In this document: piece after piece, positions 42,701 to 53,938 of the stretch
Numbering within the stretch: position 1 is the stretch's first letter
How the letters are laid out: each line of letters starts with the position of its first letter
Assembly: GCF_963169125.1 (NCBI RefSeq)
Contig: NC_084795.1
Span: 143,195,766 to 143,259,765 of the forward strand
DNA from: Humulus lupulus
Lineage: Eukaryota > Streptophyta > Magnoliopsida > Rosales > Cannabaceae
DNA length: 64,000 nucleotides
Direction of reading: 5' to 3'
Notes under the pieces: model-generated
Told to the model about the DNA's origin: nothing
Databases searched by the model: none
The model's input: the letters and a program-made list of their open reading frames with translations, nothing else
Program-made: the position numbers and the translations under genes

Positions 42701-44750
42701 GACCGAGGTGTCCCGCTCTTGCCAGGGACTCGATCTCATCTTTCAGCTGAAGGCATTCATTTGTGGTGTGCCCTACGTCTCCGTGGAACTCACACCTCTT
42801 ATTGGAGTCTCGCGGACGCCTTCCTCCGTGAGACACTTTCGGGGGCTTTCGGTAGTTGACCATATTACAGGTCGCCCGATAGACGTTCTCTCGCGAGTCT
42901 ATCAAACTGGTGTACTCCGTGAACTTGGGCTCATAGTTCTTCCGGGGTTTCTTTGAATGGTCCCCCCAGTTGGAGTTTCTTCCGCCTCGTTTATTCTGCG
43001 ATTGGCTCAGATTTTGTTATGGGCCTTCCGCTTGCGGTTGCGACGGGCCGGGAGCGATACTACATCCGGTTGGTACAGCTCCGTACCCAGAGAAATGGGT
43101 TTGACTCGGCGTCTAAGCAGACGCGGAAGGTCCATACATGCTTGGAGTGAACTGGGCTCCTGGAAGCGTAAGGGCTGGCGCGGGAGCTTGCAAAGCAAAG
43201 ATCGGTGCAGTCACGGAGGGCGTCGGAGCCGGGGGAACTCCAAAGGCCTGTTGGTAGGCATCTTCAAGGTTGATGATTCCCTGAGCTTTTGATATGAATT
43301 TGGACAGAGTTTCTGCTCGCCTCCTTTGCATTTCTCCCCATAGCAGGGAGCCGACGGTAAGCCCCGATTGAAGGGCGATCAGCTTCATGTCATCGCTGAC
43401 CTTGGTCTTAGCAGCAGCTTCCATCATTCTTTGAATGAAAGCTTTGAGGCTCTCATTGGGTAGCTGCTTGATGTTGGTTAAGGAACCAACCTCCATATCG
43501 TGGTCCCGGGCAGCAATGAACTGCCTTCGGAATGCGGACTGTAGCTCCTTCCAACTGTGGATGGATCCGGGAGCTAATCTTTTCCACCAGTCCTCCGCGG
43601 ACTTGGTAAGGGTGAGTGAGAAGCACATGCATTTGGCATCCTCACTGACGCGCGCCACTTACATCATCTTGTTGTATTTAGCTAGATGGGTGCGCGGGTC
43701 TGTCCTCCCCTCATATAATTCTATGTGAGGCATTTTGAAGTTTTCCGGGAGGGGCGTTTCCGCGATCCTCCGAATACATGGTTTCGGGTCTTCCTCCTCA
43801 GAGTCTGACAGGGCCCCACTTTGCTTCCGGACCAGCTTGGTCAAGGCAGCGATCTGTTCCTCGAGCCTCTTTGTATCGCTCTCCGGGAGGTCACGTCCCC
43901 GGAGCTTGTCGTTGAGATGATTTCGCAGGTCATCTCCGCGAGGCCGGGCCTTTTCTCCTTTGGCCTTTTCGTACTTGGCCTCCAACTTTTTCCTTAGGTC
44001 CACCGTGGACCAGCTATCTTCGGAGTGCGTGTCCGCAGCCCGACCGTCCTAGTTGATGGAATCACTGGGGCGGTTGTTCCTTCCCCTAGGCCTGGGTGCC
44101 TTAGCACCGGGCCCTTTAGGCACAGAGTGCCCCCTTGGGGCTGAAGGACGTCTGGGCTTAGAAGCGCCAGAGACCTTCTGCGCGCGGGGGGGGGGGGGGC
44201 AGTCGGCCTGGTGATTCACGCCTTTAGGAGGTGCAGGGGCGTTAGTGCGCACAGGCTCCCCAACTTTTTCTTTGCCCTTGTTAGGGGCGGCTTTGGATGG
44301 TCCAGCAGCGGCGGGATCCGGCATGGTGGCATCAGCACCACCTAAAACAGAGGCGTCTTCGTCCGAGTCGCCTAGATCTCCGAACTTACTTTGGAGGCGC
44401 TCCATCATGCGCTGCATTTTTCCGGAGACGCGCACCTGCTCAGCGAGCTTGGCCTTAGTGGCCACCAGTTCTTCGGCTACTTGGGCCAGTTCTGGATCCT
44501 TCTCGTAGTAGTAGCCGTCTTTGTAGTAACCGTCTCGGACATACTCTTCTTCGTTTTCTAAGTATGTCGTATCTTCAGTACTGACCCGATCCTGGCGGGA
44601 TGTCGGGTCTTCACCTTGGTAGTCCGAGTCGTAGGTACTTTCTCCTTCGGTCTGGGCTGCCGAGGGTTCGTTTTGTACCGCGTCTTCCATCATAGTATCG
44701 GGGTTGACCCTAGCATTCTTGTCAACCGCGAATTTTCTCGTAGTCACCAT
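42701..44750 (-). pseudogene. Tat-1 gag
   Basis: The start is the minus-strand ATG at 44748-44750, 65 bases after the primer site. The N-terminus is acidic and low-complexity. The core has [15 protein letters not shown], then [40 protein letters not shown] and [18 protein letters not shown] zinc-like motif (CEFHGDVGHTTNEC) near 42795-42755 has His in place of the second Cys. In-frame stops sit at 44049-44051, 43659-43661, 43113-43115 and 43017-43019. No frameshift was found, so gag and pol share one frame. A 14-base G run lies at 44186-44199. Confidence 0.85.
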
Positions 44751-44792
44751 CTTTTCAGTACGCAGAAAAAGAGCTGACTAACAACTCCCTAC

Positions 44793-44815
44793 AGCTCTCA
44801 ATGAAAGCACCAAAA
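44793..44815 (-). other. Primer binding site region of Tat-1
   Basis: Directly inside the 5' LTR the minus strand reads ttttggtgctttcattgaga. Its position and TGGTGC core mark it as the primer site. I could not assign the tRNA with confidence. Confidence 0.65.
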
Positions 44816-45703
44816 TGTTTACCGAGTTTTTCGGAAACGAATACAAACAAAATAATAAAAAGATAAGAACTGTAGAAGTGCAGAAATATAAATAAACAAA
44901 TAGGTTTTTTACGTGGTTCAGGCGTTAACGAGCCCTAGTCCACGAGTCGATGTTATTATATTTGTAGAGAATTACAGTAAAATGGCTGGTGTACAAGAAC
45001 CTCACAAACTCACAGTGTTTCTCTCGAGTTCTCTAGAAGAAGACGAAGCTAGAGAGATTTTGGCAGAGTTCTTGCTATGCAATCTGTTCTCTCCCCTCCT
45101 ATTGCAAAATAAGGAGGTCTTTATAGCTAGAGTTTTTTATTAGGGTTTTACTCTGCCCCCATGAGTCTTAATTACACCAGCCATAAATAGGGGATACCAT
45201 TACCGTAGTCGCCTGGCTACCAGGCTCTATGTGGGTATATTTACATGAAAGTATGGGGAATGCACAAAGGCAGCTGTCTTTTCCAGGCTGTCAGCGGAAC
45301 AGTAGGCGAAATGGTACTTTTAGGCGTGCTGGGATGTGTGCGGCCTCGACCTGTCCGGCTTGTCAGGCGGGATCCTGTGTCAGGTGGATATCATTCCAAC
45401 TATGCCTCCTCCATGACTCGACTGCTTGGTCTTCTTCTGTGCGAGGCACGGAACTGCATCCGCGAAGGTAACCTGAAGAGCTTCTCCTGGAAGGACCTTC
45501 CCCGAAGGATATCCCTTCGGGAGTCCGGGAGAATTGACGAGCTTCCGCGTCGCGGTTGCTTGAAAGAGTATGCTGGACACCAAACGGGAGAGGCGAAGCC
45601 TTTCTGTCCATCCGCGAGCTCTGGTCACCTTTCGTGAAAGACTTTGATAATTCTGCTTCCCCGAGGCTATCCATCTAAACGCTATCCGAAAATCTGGATA
45701 ACA
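44816..45703 (-). repeat. Tat-1 5' LTR
   Basis: It runs from TGTTTACCGAG to CTGGATAACA in plus coordinates, 888 bp, and differs from 28510-29397 at about 18 sites by eye with no length change. It carries the promoter for the gag-pol RNA on the minus strand. Confidence 0.93.
45116..45126 (-). promoter_or_regulatory. Probable TATA box for Tat-1 gag-pol RNA
   Basis: The minus strand reads agctataaagacctcc, giving a TATAAAG motif about 300 bp before the primer site. The copy in the other LTR lies near 28810. This is the only good TATA-like motif seen on that strand in the LTR middle. Confidence 0.5.
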
Positions 45704-45708
45704 CTTTC

Positions 45709-45791
45709 TTTTTACTTGTATTTTACCTCTCTATGGATACGACATAGCTCGATAACTACTGCGACCACATAGAAGTTATTGGGCGATATCA
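45709..45791 (+). repeat. Athila-1 3' LTR, right part
   Basis: After the second CTTTC the sequence resumes tttttacttgtattttacct and ends gggcgatatca, matching the last 83 bp of the Athila 5' LTR (to 23314) with a few changes. Confidence 0.9.
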
Positions 45792-46405
45792 GTAAGACTC
45801 TTCCTATTATCTTTGGGGTATGTGTCCTAGTTCTTGAGAGCCCTAGGACCTAGCCTTGCTCCCCACTCCTCTCTCTCTATACCCTTGGAAATTATTTTAA
45901 GCCCTTGTTTATATTACCTGACATTTAAGGGATCCAACGGCCCTTTGGGAATTTTGTGCTCTAAATTTCAATTAACTTTTAACCTATAGTTTTTAAATAT
46001 CTCCAAGCTTAAATAATTAAATTAAATGTGACCCAAATTTTTTTTGTCACATATCACATAATTTTGGTAATTTGATCAAATTGACCAAAATGCCCTTAGT
46101 AGCCTGAGCAAGAAATTTTCATTCTTAAGCTAGGTTCATTGGAATTCAAACCTTAATCAATTTTTCTTAAACTTATTGGCTCGACTATAAAGTCTTAGTT
46201 TCCAGACAAAATTAATATTTTTATGCCATATTATTTCCTATTTTATCTAATACGATATTTTTCTCCCATTAGGGTTTATTCCTTGGTCTAAGACCAATCT
46301 CTCTTTGCATAAAGCTAGATCCTTTATCAGATTATTACAGCAGCTATAAAATTCACTAATCATCATCAATTCATGTAATATCTTTTATCAAAATAATATT
46401 CCACA
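45792..46405 (-). repeat. Solo LTR-X, right part
   Basis: Continuation of the LTR begun at 21320. It is AT-rich, without coding frames, and ends ATATTCCACA before the TAATT duplication at 46406-46410. Confidence 0.68.
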
Positions 46406-46410
46406 TAATT

Positions 46411-46942
46411 CTTCACCAGCTCCAGCCAGCTACTAACGGGTGTTCAAAATATGGGATGTGATAACTTGGGTGAGTTCCATTTGCTTCATGTGTGCGTGCA
46501 TGGAGTGAGTCCTTATAGATGAATTTTCTCATGTACCTTTTATTATTTTGTGTCTTTGATGTACTTACAAACTTCTCTTCTGGATCAACGTCTGGTAGCA
46601 TTGACAAAAGAACTATCATAGGTTGGGGCAGAGAATGATCGACTCACCACTAGGATTCAGGATCTAGAGAGCCAGCTATCTGAGACCACATGCAAGATGG
46701 AGGCAGTTTCAGCGAAGGTGTTGTCTTCCTCCAAGGGTAAGAAGAGATTGGAGGCAAAGGTCTTGGCTTTACAATTGAAGGTCAGTTCCCTCGAATCAGA
46801 TTTAGCAGCAGCTAAATGCAAGTCAGTGGACTGCACTCTATACAGGGTGTGGAGGCAGGAGTGTGGTTTTGATTTTACCTCGTTTGGTGAGCATTCGCTC
46901 ACCAAGGCTTCTGAGTGGAGCACTCGGGGAAGGATGCATTGA
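46411..46942 (+). pseudogene. Tat-2 antisense gene, C-terminal coiled-coil exon
   Basis: From 46411 the sequence resumes the exon cut at 21319 (reading SSPAPASY before a stop), up to a donor near 46469 (acttgg/gtgagt). After an intron, the frame to 46942 reads LTTRIQDLESQLSETTCKME and KVLALQLKVSSLESDLAAAK, a heptad-rich coiled coil like the C-terminal exon of the Tat-1 antisense gene, then a short tail ending STRGRMH. It is shorter than the Tat-1 equivalent, so internal deletion is likely. Confidence 0.6.
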
Positions 46943-49799
46943 GGTCGTCCTTGGATTCATATTTCACCGACGTACATGGGAGGTTTTTACTTAATAGCTA
47001 TCTTATCTTTTGACTTGGTTGTACTGCTACTTATTTTATTTTACGTGACAGGTTTTCTCCAGGTGTTTTTCTTTTTGTGGGGAAATTTTGCAAGTCCATC
47101 TATAATTTATGTTGATCTTTTAAGATAACATCTATATGTCCTTGTATCCATGTGGACTTCTTGTAAGCACCTATTTATTCCATAAGGACCTCCTTTGGGT
47201 CCTCTTATTTTATGTGGGTTGTTGTTGTCAAGTCATATAAGCCATGTGGGTTCTGTTTGTCCTAACTTACAACAATTTTTTTTACGCTTCCCTGCACCCC
47301 AGTCTAGGAGGATACTTTTAAGTGTTCTTGTAGACTTATTATGATGCCACACTTTCTACACTCTGGCAGTAGTGTTGTGTACCTTCCTGTAAACCAAGTT
47401 GTGGACGGTGAGACCTCATCAATAAAGTTTATGATGCTAGTGACAATGGTATCATGCTCTAAGCTGTCATGGTCACGTGAGTGAAAGGATACCTGATCGA
47501 TATTCAAGCATGGATTACATCCATGGTGGAGTTGTCATTCATTACGGCATGGTGTTATTTCCTTGTGAGATAGCACGGGATGACTAGGCATAGATGAAGT
47601 GTATGGCAGTCGAGAACATGCGCATTGGATTGAATGATTGAGTATTGGGTGAAAGGAACCAACGATGGACATGTGAGGCCACAAATGAAACCATTTAGGA
47701 GCATTAGGCCAAGGGTGACCTCGCTATGTGCGACCCTTTCGCATAGCGAGGCCTCTTGGCCTCCCTTTGTGCCTTCGAGTCTTCAAGATTCATTCGTCAA
47801 CATGTGAAGGTCTTACTTGTTCCCTGTTTCATGAGTGTGATACTTTTATGATGCTTGGGGGCACATAAGGCAGTGAAGGATGTCATTCAACACTATTGGG
47901 CAAGGAAGACCTTGATATGCCTCTCGCATGGTGAGGCTTGCCACCTTATCCTCATGCTTCATCCATTGACATGACGAGACCTTCATTGGCGTTACTTGTG
48001 AGGATAAGGCTTATATTGGACTTAAGGGGATGCTAAACCCTTAGACGATGATGCTTGGAGGCACTAGGTTGTAGTTGGTCCTGCTATGTGAGGGCCCTAT
48101 CGTTGTGCAAGACCATCTCGCATAGCGAGGCCTATTGGCTTTGTTTTGTGCTCTGTGACTTCATATTTTGTTTATTGCTCCAAGGTGGCATTTATATAGA
48201 GGTCCAATGAAGGAGTTGAACTCTATTGAGTGAGAAGGCTGAAGGAAACCTCGCTATGTGAGACCCTCTCGCATGGTGTGAGGTGTCTCAGCCCTTTGTT
48301 TACTTGAGCCATTCGTTTTGGACATCCTTACTTTGTGATGCTATGAGGGATTTCTGAGGTAGTAAGTGAACTCAATTAGGAGCCAAGGTCGAGGGAGGAT
48401 TTCCATCGTTCACACTTGGTAAAGTATGAGCTGAGATACCTCTAGTTTTGTGAGATGGATATAACTAAAGAGATGTCCCAAAATTGACCTTGCATTGCAA
48501 GCGCACGATGCAGGCGTATCTAAGGTTGGAGATGAATACACAAGGGCATCACATTGTCCCCACACATTGCAGGTGCATCCTGCTTGAAGGTCGTAGCATT
48601 GCTATGCGACATTGCGGGAGCATCTCGCATTGCGGGCGCATTCCATTTGAAGGCTACTGAATTGCGGCTTCGCATTGCGAGCGCATTCTGCCAAGATCCT
48701 ATGACACAAGGACCTCTAATCTCATGACTCTTTCAAATAAACAATGTTCACACGATAATTTCAAATTTTCACACAAGTATTAGCGAAGTGTAATTCCTTT
48801 TGGATTCTCTTATTGGTATGATACTTTGTGAAGCCCATTTTTTCCTTTAGTATGGGAATTTGAGAAGCCCCATTTTCTTTTGTCTGGGACTTTGAGAAGC
48901 CTTTTTTTTGTGAGGAACTTCTGCAAGTCCTCATGGACATAGTGCCAATAGTCTTATTGGTGTACCCTAACTATTTTTATAAGGACCTGTTAACCCTTTG
49001 GGTCTTTGCCATCCTTTTTTAATTTTTGTGCGCACTTCTTAGTTTTGTTCAAGAAGCGTCCTTCTCGTTATTAGGCATAGTATTATTTTTGCAAGCGTCT
49101 TCTTTGAGAAACTTTTTTGGCTATTCGACTCAAGTCAATCTAGACTTATATTAAAGACCTTTCTTGGGGTTCCTTTTTTTTGCCAAGGGAAACAAGGCTT
49201 ATGGGATCGAGGCATATCTTGCGAAGCCAAGGGCTATAAGGCTAAGGCGTGTCTCACGGAGCAAGGATTCATTAGGCTGACGGGGCTGAGGAATATCTCG
49301 CGGAGCCAATGGCTATAAGGCCAAGGCTTATCTCAATGAGCCACGGATCATGAGGCTGGGGCGTTGTCTGGGGTGTTCATCTTTTAGGGTCACTACTCTT
49401 GTATTGACCTGTCACTTTTGAAACTTTTTTCATCCTTGACGTCTATGAGGGTAAGTAATCCTTATAAACACCGTGGGCTCTCTTTATTTGTTTCCTTTTC
49501 TTACTGGTGTTATGCCCCCTATGTTCTTGCTGGGGTTTATCTAGTCAAACACTTTCATTATTCTGCTCTCATGTGCATTTTGGGAAATTTCAATTGACAA
49601 TGATAGATATTCCCTCCCAGGTGTGTATGTTGGTGGAAATTACTTGGGTTACATTGTATGTCTGTCAGCCATCACAACCAATGACATCACAAGCCTTCAG
49701 GGCTTGGCAAATCTTCGTAGTAGGATGTTATAGCGTTCTCTAGTCTCCTAGAGTGTTCTTGGGTATCCTCAGGTGGTCATGGACATCTTCCACTCGGAT
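46943..49799. other. Tat-2 spacer, repeat-rich, polymerase deleted
   Basis: In Tat-1 this interval would hold the repeat spacer and then integrase, RNase H, RT and protease. Here no pol motif was found on either strand, so pol is deleted. The sequence holds several degenerate repeat types: hairpin-like copies of cctcgctatgtgcga and tcgcatagcgagg (best at 47719-47751), gcattgcgggcgcat-type motifs at 48500-48700, and about 55 bp units with aaggctataaggc and ctcgcggagcc at 49195-49370. Small open frames here have no recognisable content. Confidence 0.6.
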
Positions 49800-51046
49800 G
49801 TACATTAGAGCCCTTTCATAGAAGTCTCATATGTCCTCTATTTCTCTTTTTGGCATACTATTCCACATTTTTCTCTTCGGAAGTACCCCTGCGGTGATGG
49901 CCATTTTTAGCTCATCCTTTGATAACTTTCCAACTTTAGCTACCTCTGCGTTGAAGAGTTGAATGTACTTTTTCAGACTTTCATTTTCACCTTGCTTTAC
50001 ATAGGTGAGGCTCTTGGTGGGTATCGTGTTGTCATGGAAGGCGTGGTATTGCCGAAGGAATTCCCCTGTGAGTTGCCTCCATGAGGAAATTGTCCCTGGG
50101 CTAGGTTTCAGAACCACTTGTAAGTGGCTCCTCTTAGTGTGATTGCAAAACATTTGCATCTAGCCTTTGCAGAGACTCCTTTCAATTCCATTAGGTCATT
50201 AAAGGTATCCAAATGACATTTTGGGTCTGTTATGCCTTCGTAAGGTGTCATGCATGGTACCTTGAAGTAGGATGGGCAAGGTTCTGCTTGGATCTTTCTC
50301 AAAATTGGAGATTCTTCATTAAACTCATTCCCGCCTAGCTTTCATCCTGGCACAAACGCTATCTTGCTTCTAAGATCCTTTATTTTTGTGTCTAGCTCTT
50401 TCCTTCTCCTATTTAATGAGTTGAGAAGGTCGTTGGTGGGTGGATCTTCTGTTTTATTCTTCTTCATGAAAGAAGCTGCGGGAACCTTCACTCCCTTTAC
50501 TCCAACTTCTCTTTGCTGGAACATGTCTCCTTCATCCATCAGTGTCTATTTGGAGGTGGAGGTGCTCACACCATTTGTTCGCTCCCATTTTCTTGACAGC
50601 GTCTTTGGCATGGAACCTCCATGGTGCTCCGAATGTGGGGAATTGTTGCTGAAAGTTGGATCCTTCCACCATCGACAGGGAAGGTTGTTTCTTATCTACC
50701 CTACTTCTCCCTTGGGTTGTGTTTCTTTTGGCTGGCAAGTTTGGGGGCAAAGACAACATCGGTTCAAGTGGGGAACCACAGACGGCCTAGGCTGAGGCGA
50801 CATCTCTAAATTCCTACTAGGAGCAACAAGTAGTATCGGAGGAGCCACAGAGGGTGGTATTGCTGGAGAAGATTCTTCTTCTTCCTCTCCATGGAATTTT
50901 TGCAGTTCCGGCACACCTCCATTTTCCCGCGGCAGAGGAATTCTCATAAATGCTATCAAGCTGCAACTGTCAAGGCAAACCTCTAAGTCTTGGAGGCGTT
51001 TTGGACGTCTTGACGTAATTTTTTGATGAAACGGATGGAAGAACAA
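49800..51046 (-). pseudogene. Tat-2 gag
   Basis: Minus-strand frames in order: RIPLPRENGGVPELQKFHGE at the N-terminus, then a charged helix (NSLNRRRKELDTKIKDLRSK), then the gag core YFKVPCMTPYEGITDPKCHL. SWRQLTGEFLRQYHAFHDNT and GENESLKKYIQLFNAEVAKV follow. The pattern closely parallels the Tat-1 gag core ([26 protein letters not shown]). The frames are separated by stops and frameshifts near 50340 and 50130-50160. The region after 49827, where protease and RT should start, is lost. Confidence 0.78.
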
Positions 51047-51065
51047 TTATTTGGCACTTGGTCTT

Positions 51066-51082
51066 CCCACAGACAGTGCCAA
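51066..51082 (-). other. Primer binding site of Tat-2
   Basis: The minus strand reads TTGGCACTGTCTGTGGG two bases from the LTR, closely matching the TTGGCGCCGTCTGTGGG form widespread in plant Tat elements. It fixes the orientation and the start of the 5' LTR. Confidence 0.8.
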
Positions 51083-51084
51083 CA

Positions 51085-52276
51085 TGTTGACGGTGTGAAC
51101 TCGTCAATGAAGTTAGGTTAGAAAACTCAAAGGTTGATAAGAAATGATAAAATTAGAAAGAAAACTTGAAGTAAAATTGTAGAGTAAAAATGGGCAAAAA
51201 CGTCTGTATTGCACAATAGTTTGAGTTTATAATGAATTTTCCAACCCCTTTGTTTGAGAGGTGATGATCTATTTTAGTGGAGCCCTAGTGGCGATAAATA
51301 CCTAGTTGTCCCATGGGAACAAAACAGTGAATTCGCAGGTTGTAGGTGATCTTGTGTAGGTGGTAATGGTGATAGAGAGGTGCTGGTCGGTGCTGGTACA
51401 TATCATAGGCCTACAGATAATGTCCACAGTCTTGATACTATTCCATACCGCCAATACTCTGATACTGAAGTCAGGAGCATGGGAATGGTGATATCACTTA
51501 TCATACTATGCTTTACCACCACTACTTGTTTGATACAAGTGTCAGGTCTAGAGTTACCTTGACCGTACTTCTTATCTCTTCCTTTCTCCTCAGGCACGTA
51601 TGGTCACGCTTTTGTGTACACAAATGCATTGTGCTTTACACTAAGAGTCCAAGTAATAGGAATGCATGGGAATGAATTTGGCTACTAAGCATTAGATAAC
51701 ATACGAGGTAGACCCATGAGGTATGCAAGGTATGATTCACCACCTAAGTGAAGCATCGGTAGCACATGCGAGGTGGGCACATTGGATGCCCGATTGAGGC
51801 ATGCCTTCATGTGTGTGTGGGTGTAAGGGTCTCGAGGAGTTGAATGGTGTAAGTCCTCATGACGCATATAGGTGTGAGGATGTCATGAAGCTGGTGCATG
51901 GACTTGGCGAGGTATGAAGACACAAGGGTCTCATGAGGTGCACAGGCGCAAGGGTCCCGTGAGGCACCCAAGTGCAACAGTCCCATGAGGCGTACAGGCG
52001 CAAGGGCCTTACAATGCGCATAGGTGCAAGGCTCTTGAGAGGTGGACAGGTGCAACAGTCCCACAAGGCATACAAGTGCAAGGGCCTTGCGACACTCAGG
52101 TGTAAGGCTCTATCGAGGTGCCTAGATGCAATAGTCCCACGAGGTGAACAGGCGTAAGGATCTCGTGAGCCAGCCCACATGGGACAAGGATGTTGGTTGT
52201 TTGGCGAGATGAAGGCCTCGGTACTGGGACATGCGAGATGATGGACTTGCATGGATACGAGGACGTGCGTGAAACA
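51085..52276 (-). repeat. Tat-2 5' LTR
   Basis: In plus coordinates it starts TGTTGACGGTGTGAAC after the primer site. The far end is placed at ...gtgaaaca (52276), three bases before the next LTR, by analogy with the ...aaca ends of Tat-1 and Tat-3. That end is uncertain. No partner LTR was found on the left, where Tekay-B and a deletion intervene. Confidence 0.65.
51880..52175. repeat. About 26 bp degenerate tandem repeats in the Tat-2 LTR
   Basis: Ten or more consecutive units of the form tgaggtgcacaggcgcaagg plus about six bases. Alternating units carry caagggcc or caacagtccc cores. The overlapping open frames on both strands come from this repeat. Confidence 0.85.
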
Positions 52277-52279
52277 TGG

Positions 52280-53938
52280 TGTAACTCCCTACTAAAATAG
52301 GATCGTTACACTGTGTATTTAAAATTGTATTTAACTCGTTAAGCAAGCCATTCTGACTCAAAAGTGTTGTTAAAATTAATTAAAGGCTTGGGTATTAAAA
52401 ATTTTGGTCAAAAAACATATACTTTGCATTTATAAACTTAAAAAATTTACAAGGGATCCTAAAATTTTATTTATATACAAAATATAACATGTTTGAGGTC
52501 ATACCAATAGCTGACCTAAGCGGCAAAAACTGAACTCAACCCTAGTTCCTCAAAATGATCTCGGCCGTGGCGGCCGAGTAGAATGAGTAAGTACACACTG
52601 CCCCCAAAGCTTTCCAACTCATGGGTAGTCCAGTTTACCCTTGCCCTTACCTTCACCACAAAGCACCCGTGAGCCAAGGCCCAGCTAGAAATAGTTATTC
52701 AATGAAATATAAATCGAAATTAGCATGCTTCATAGTTATAAACAAACTCATCCAAGCAATTAACTCATTTGTGCAGCCCGTGTCGAGTGAGTACACACCG
52801 TACCCTTATAGTGGCCTTGTCATTACGGTCTACGCTACGCATGATTATTGCTGAATCCGGCCCATGCCGATCCTTCACAAATAAATGCACAACCACAGAT
52901 GCAACAGATGCAGTCACACATAAGAACAAAATAATCCAATAAAATTCCATATGCAATTAGAACCACGTTCACATGTCGAGGCCAATTCCCTAAAAATAGT
53001 GAAAGTGTCAATTTTATAACCTCGAGTCCTGTGCAAGAAAAGATACGACTCTGAGCACAATTCCTTTTCCGAGCCTTGCAATACTCCAAGTCATAACATA
53101 AACTTTATCCACATTAACAACTAATTGTGAAAACAGCTTTAAGAACTAATCCCTATCTCTTGGGACTCCCAATTTCACCAATCCAGGTGATGGAACCATC
53201 CCCCAAGCCCTAGAGCCTTTCCCTAAACTAAAAAAAACCACGTTCTAAAGTGGTACAAGTGAACGGGAGCCACCACCTATCACTGCTGCACTCAGAGCAA
53301 AATAGGTGCCTCCAAATCCTCTATTCTAGTGCAGGGGCGCCCATCCCTAGCGCAGCTGTGCCATGACACGAACCCAGAATTCTAGATTTCTTCCATGCGC
53401 CTTCTTCGACCCAAATTTGCTCATAACTAAACTAAGATCTCAAAAATCAACCTGAAAGCACAGAAATTCCATAATTCAAGTCTCAAGACACTTAAGATTC
53501 TATCAATATCTCATTTCAACCCGAACCCAACAATAAGTTTCAATCAAAAAGATGAATTGAAACTTTGAGTTCCAAACTCCACTTCCACCTTCAAGAACTC
53601 CAAAAATTCAAACTCAAACTTGCAATTCAAACTTAATACATACTTTGAATATGTTTAAAATTAGTTTCCTATCCTTCACACACTAACCCAGCTAGCCTAG
53701 ATCTTCCAAAACTAAAAAATCAAGTACAAAACCCTTAAATTCCCAAGTCACTGATGAAGAACTAAGAACTAATGAAGAACATTGATCAAGGAGGAGATTC
53801 ATACGTTTAAATTTTAATTTCAGAGGTCAAATGGTGCCTTTGCTAACTCTAAACCCCTTGATCACCTAAATTTCCTTAGCAAACCTCCAATGCTCCAAGC
53901 AAAATTTGTGAAGCCTAATGGTTGTGTTAGAAAAGCTT
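52280..53938 (-). repeat. Tekay-D: LTR of a Tekay-type element, broken by Tat-3
   Basis: It starts TGTAACTCCCTAC at 52280 and carries the family phrase gtgagccaaggcccagctag near 52668 in the same place as in the Tekay-B and Tekay-C LTRs, so it is in minus orientation. The sequence passes into the Tat-3 LTR near 53939 before reaching the expected gttaca end. Tat-3 therefore probably inserted into it and its remainder lies beyond the window. A GC-rich block of the type seen in sister LTRs lies near 53260-53400. Confidence 0.7.

Larger units (their letters stand above)
28510..45703 (-). mobile_element. Tat-1: full-length Tat-type Ty3/gypsy element
   Basis: A 17.2 kb minus-strand element bounded by 888 bp LTRs and a perfect CTTTC duplication (28505-28509 and 45704-45708). 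In element order it has 5' LTR, primer site, gag, protease, RT, RNase H, a second RNase H, integrase, a repeat-rich spacer, a convergent spliced antisense gene, polypurine tract and 3' LTR. The second RNase H and the extra antisense gene are hallmarks of the Tat lineage. The two LTRs differ at about 18 positions by eye (about 2 percent), so it is a relatively recent insertion. About 2.6 kb of its length is the later solo Tekay-type LTR at 30504-33110. Confidence 0.93.

Noticed and set aside
21320..46405. Reading this whole span as one composite retrotransposon with internal genes
   Set aside because: Separate target duplications and LTR pairs show nested independent elements; LTR-X itself has no internal region.
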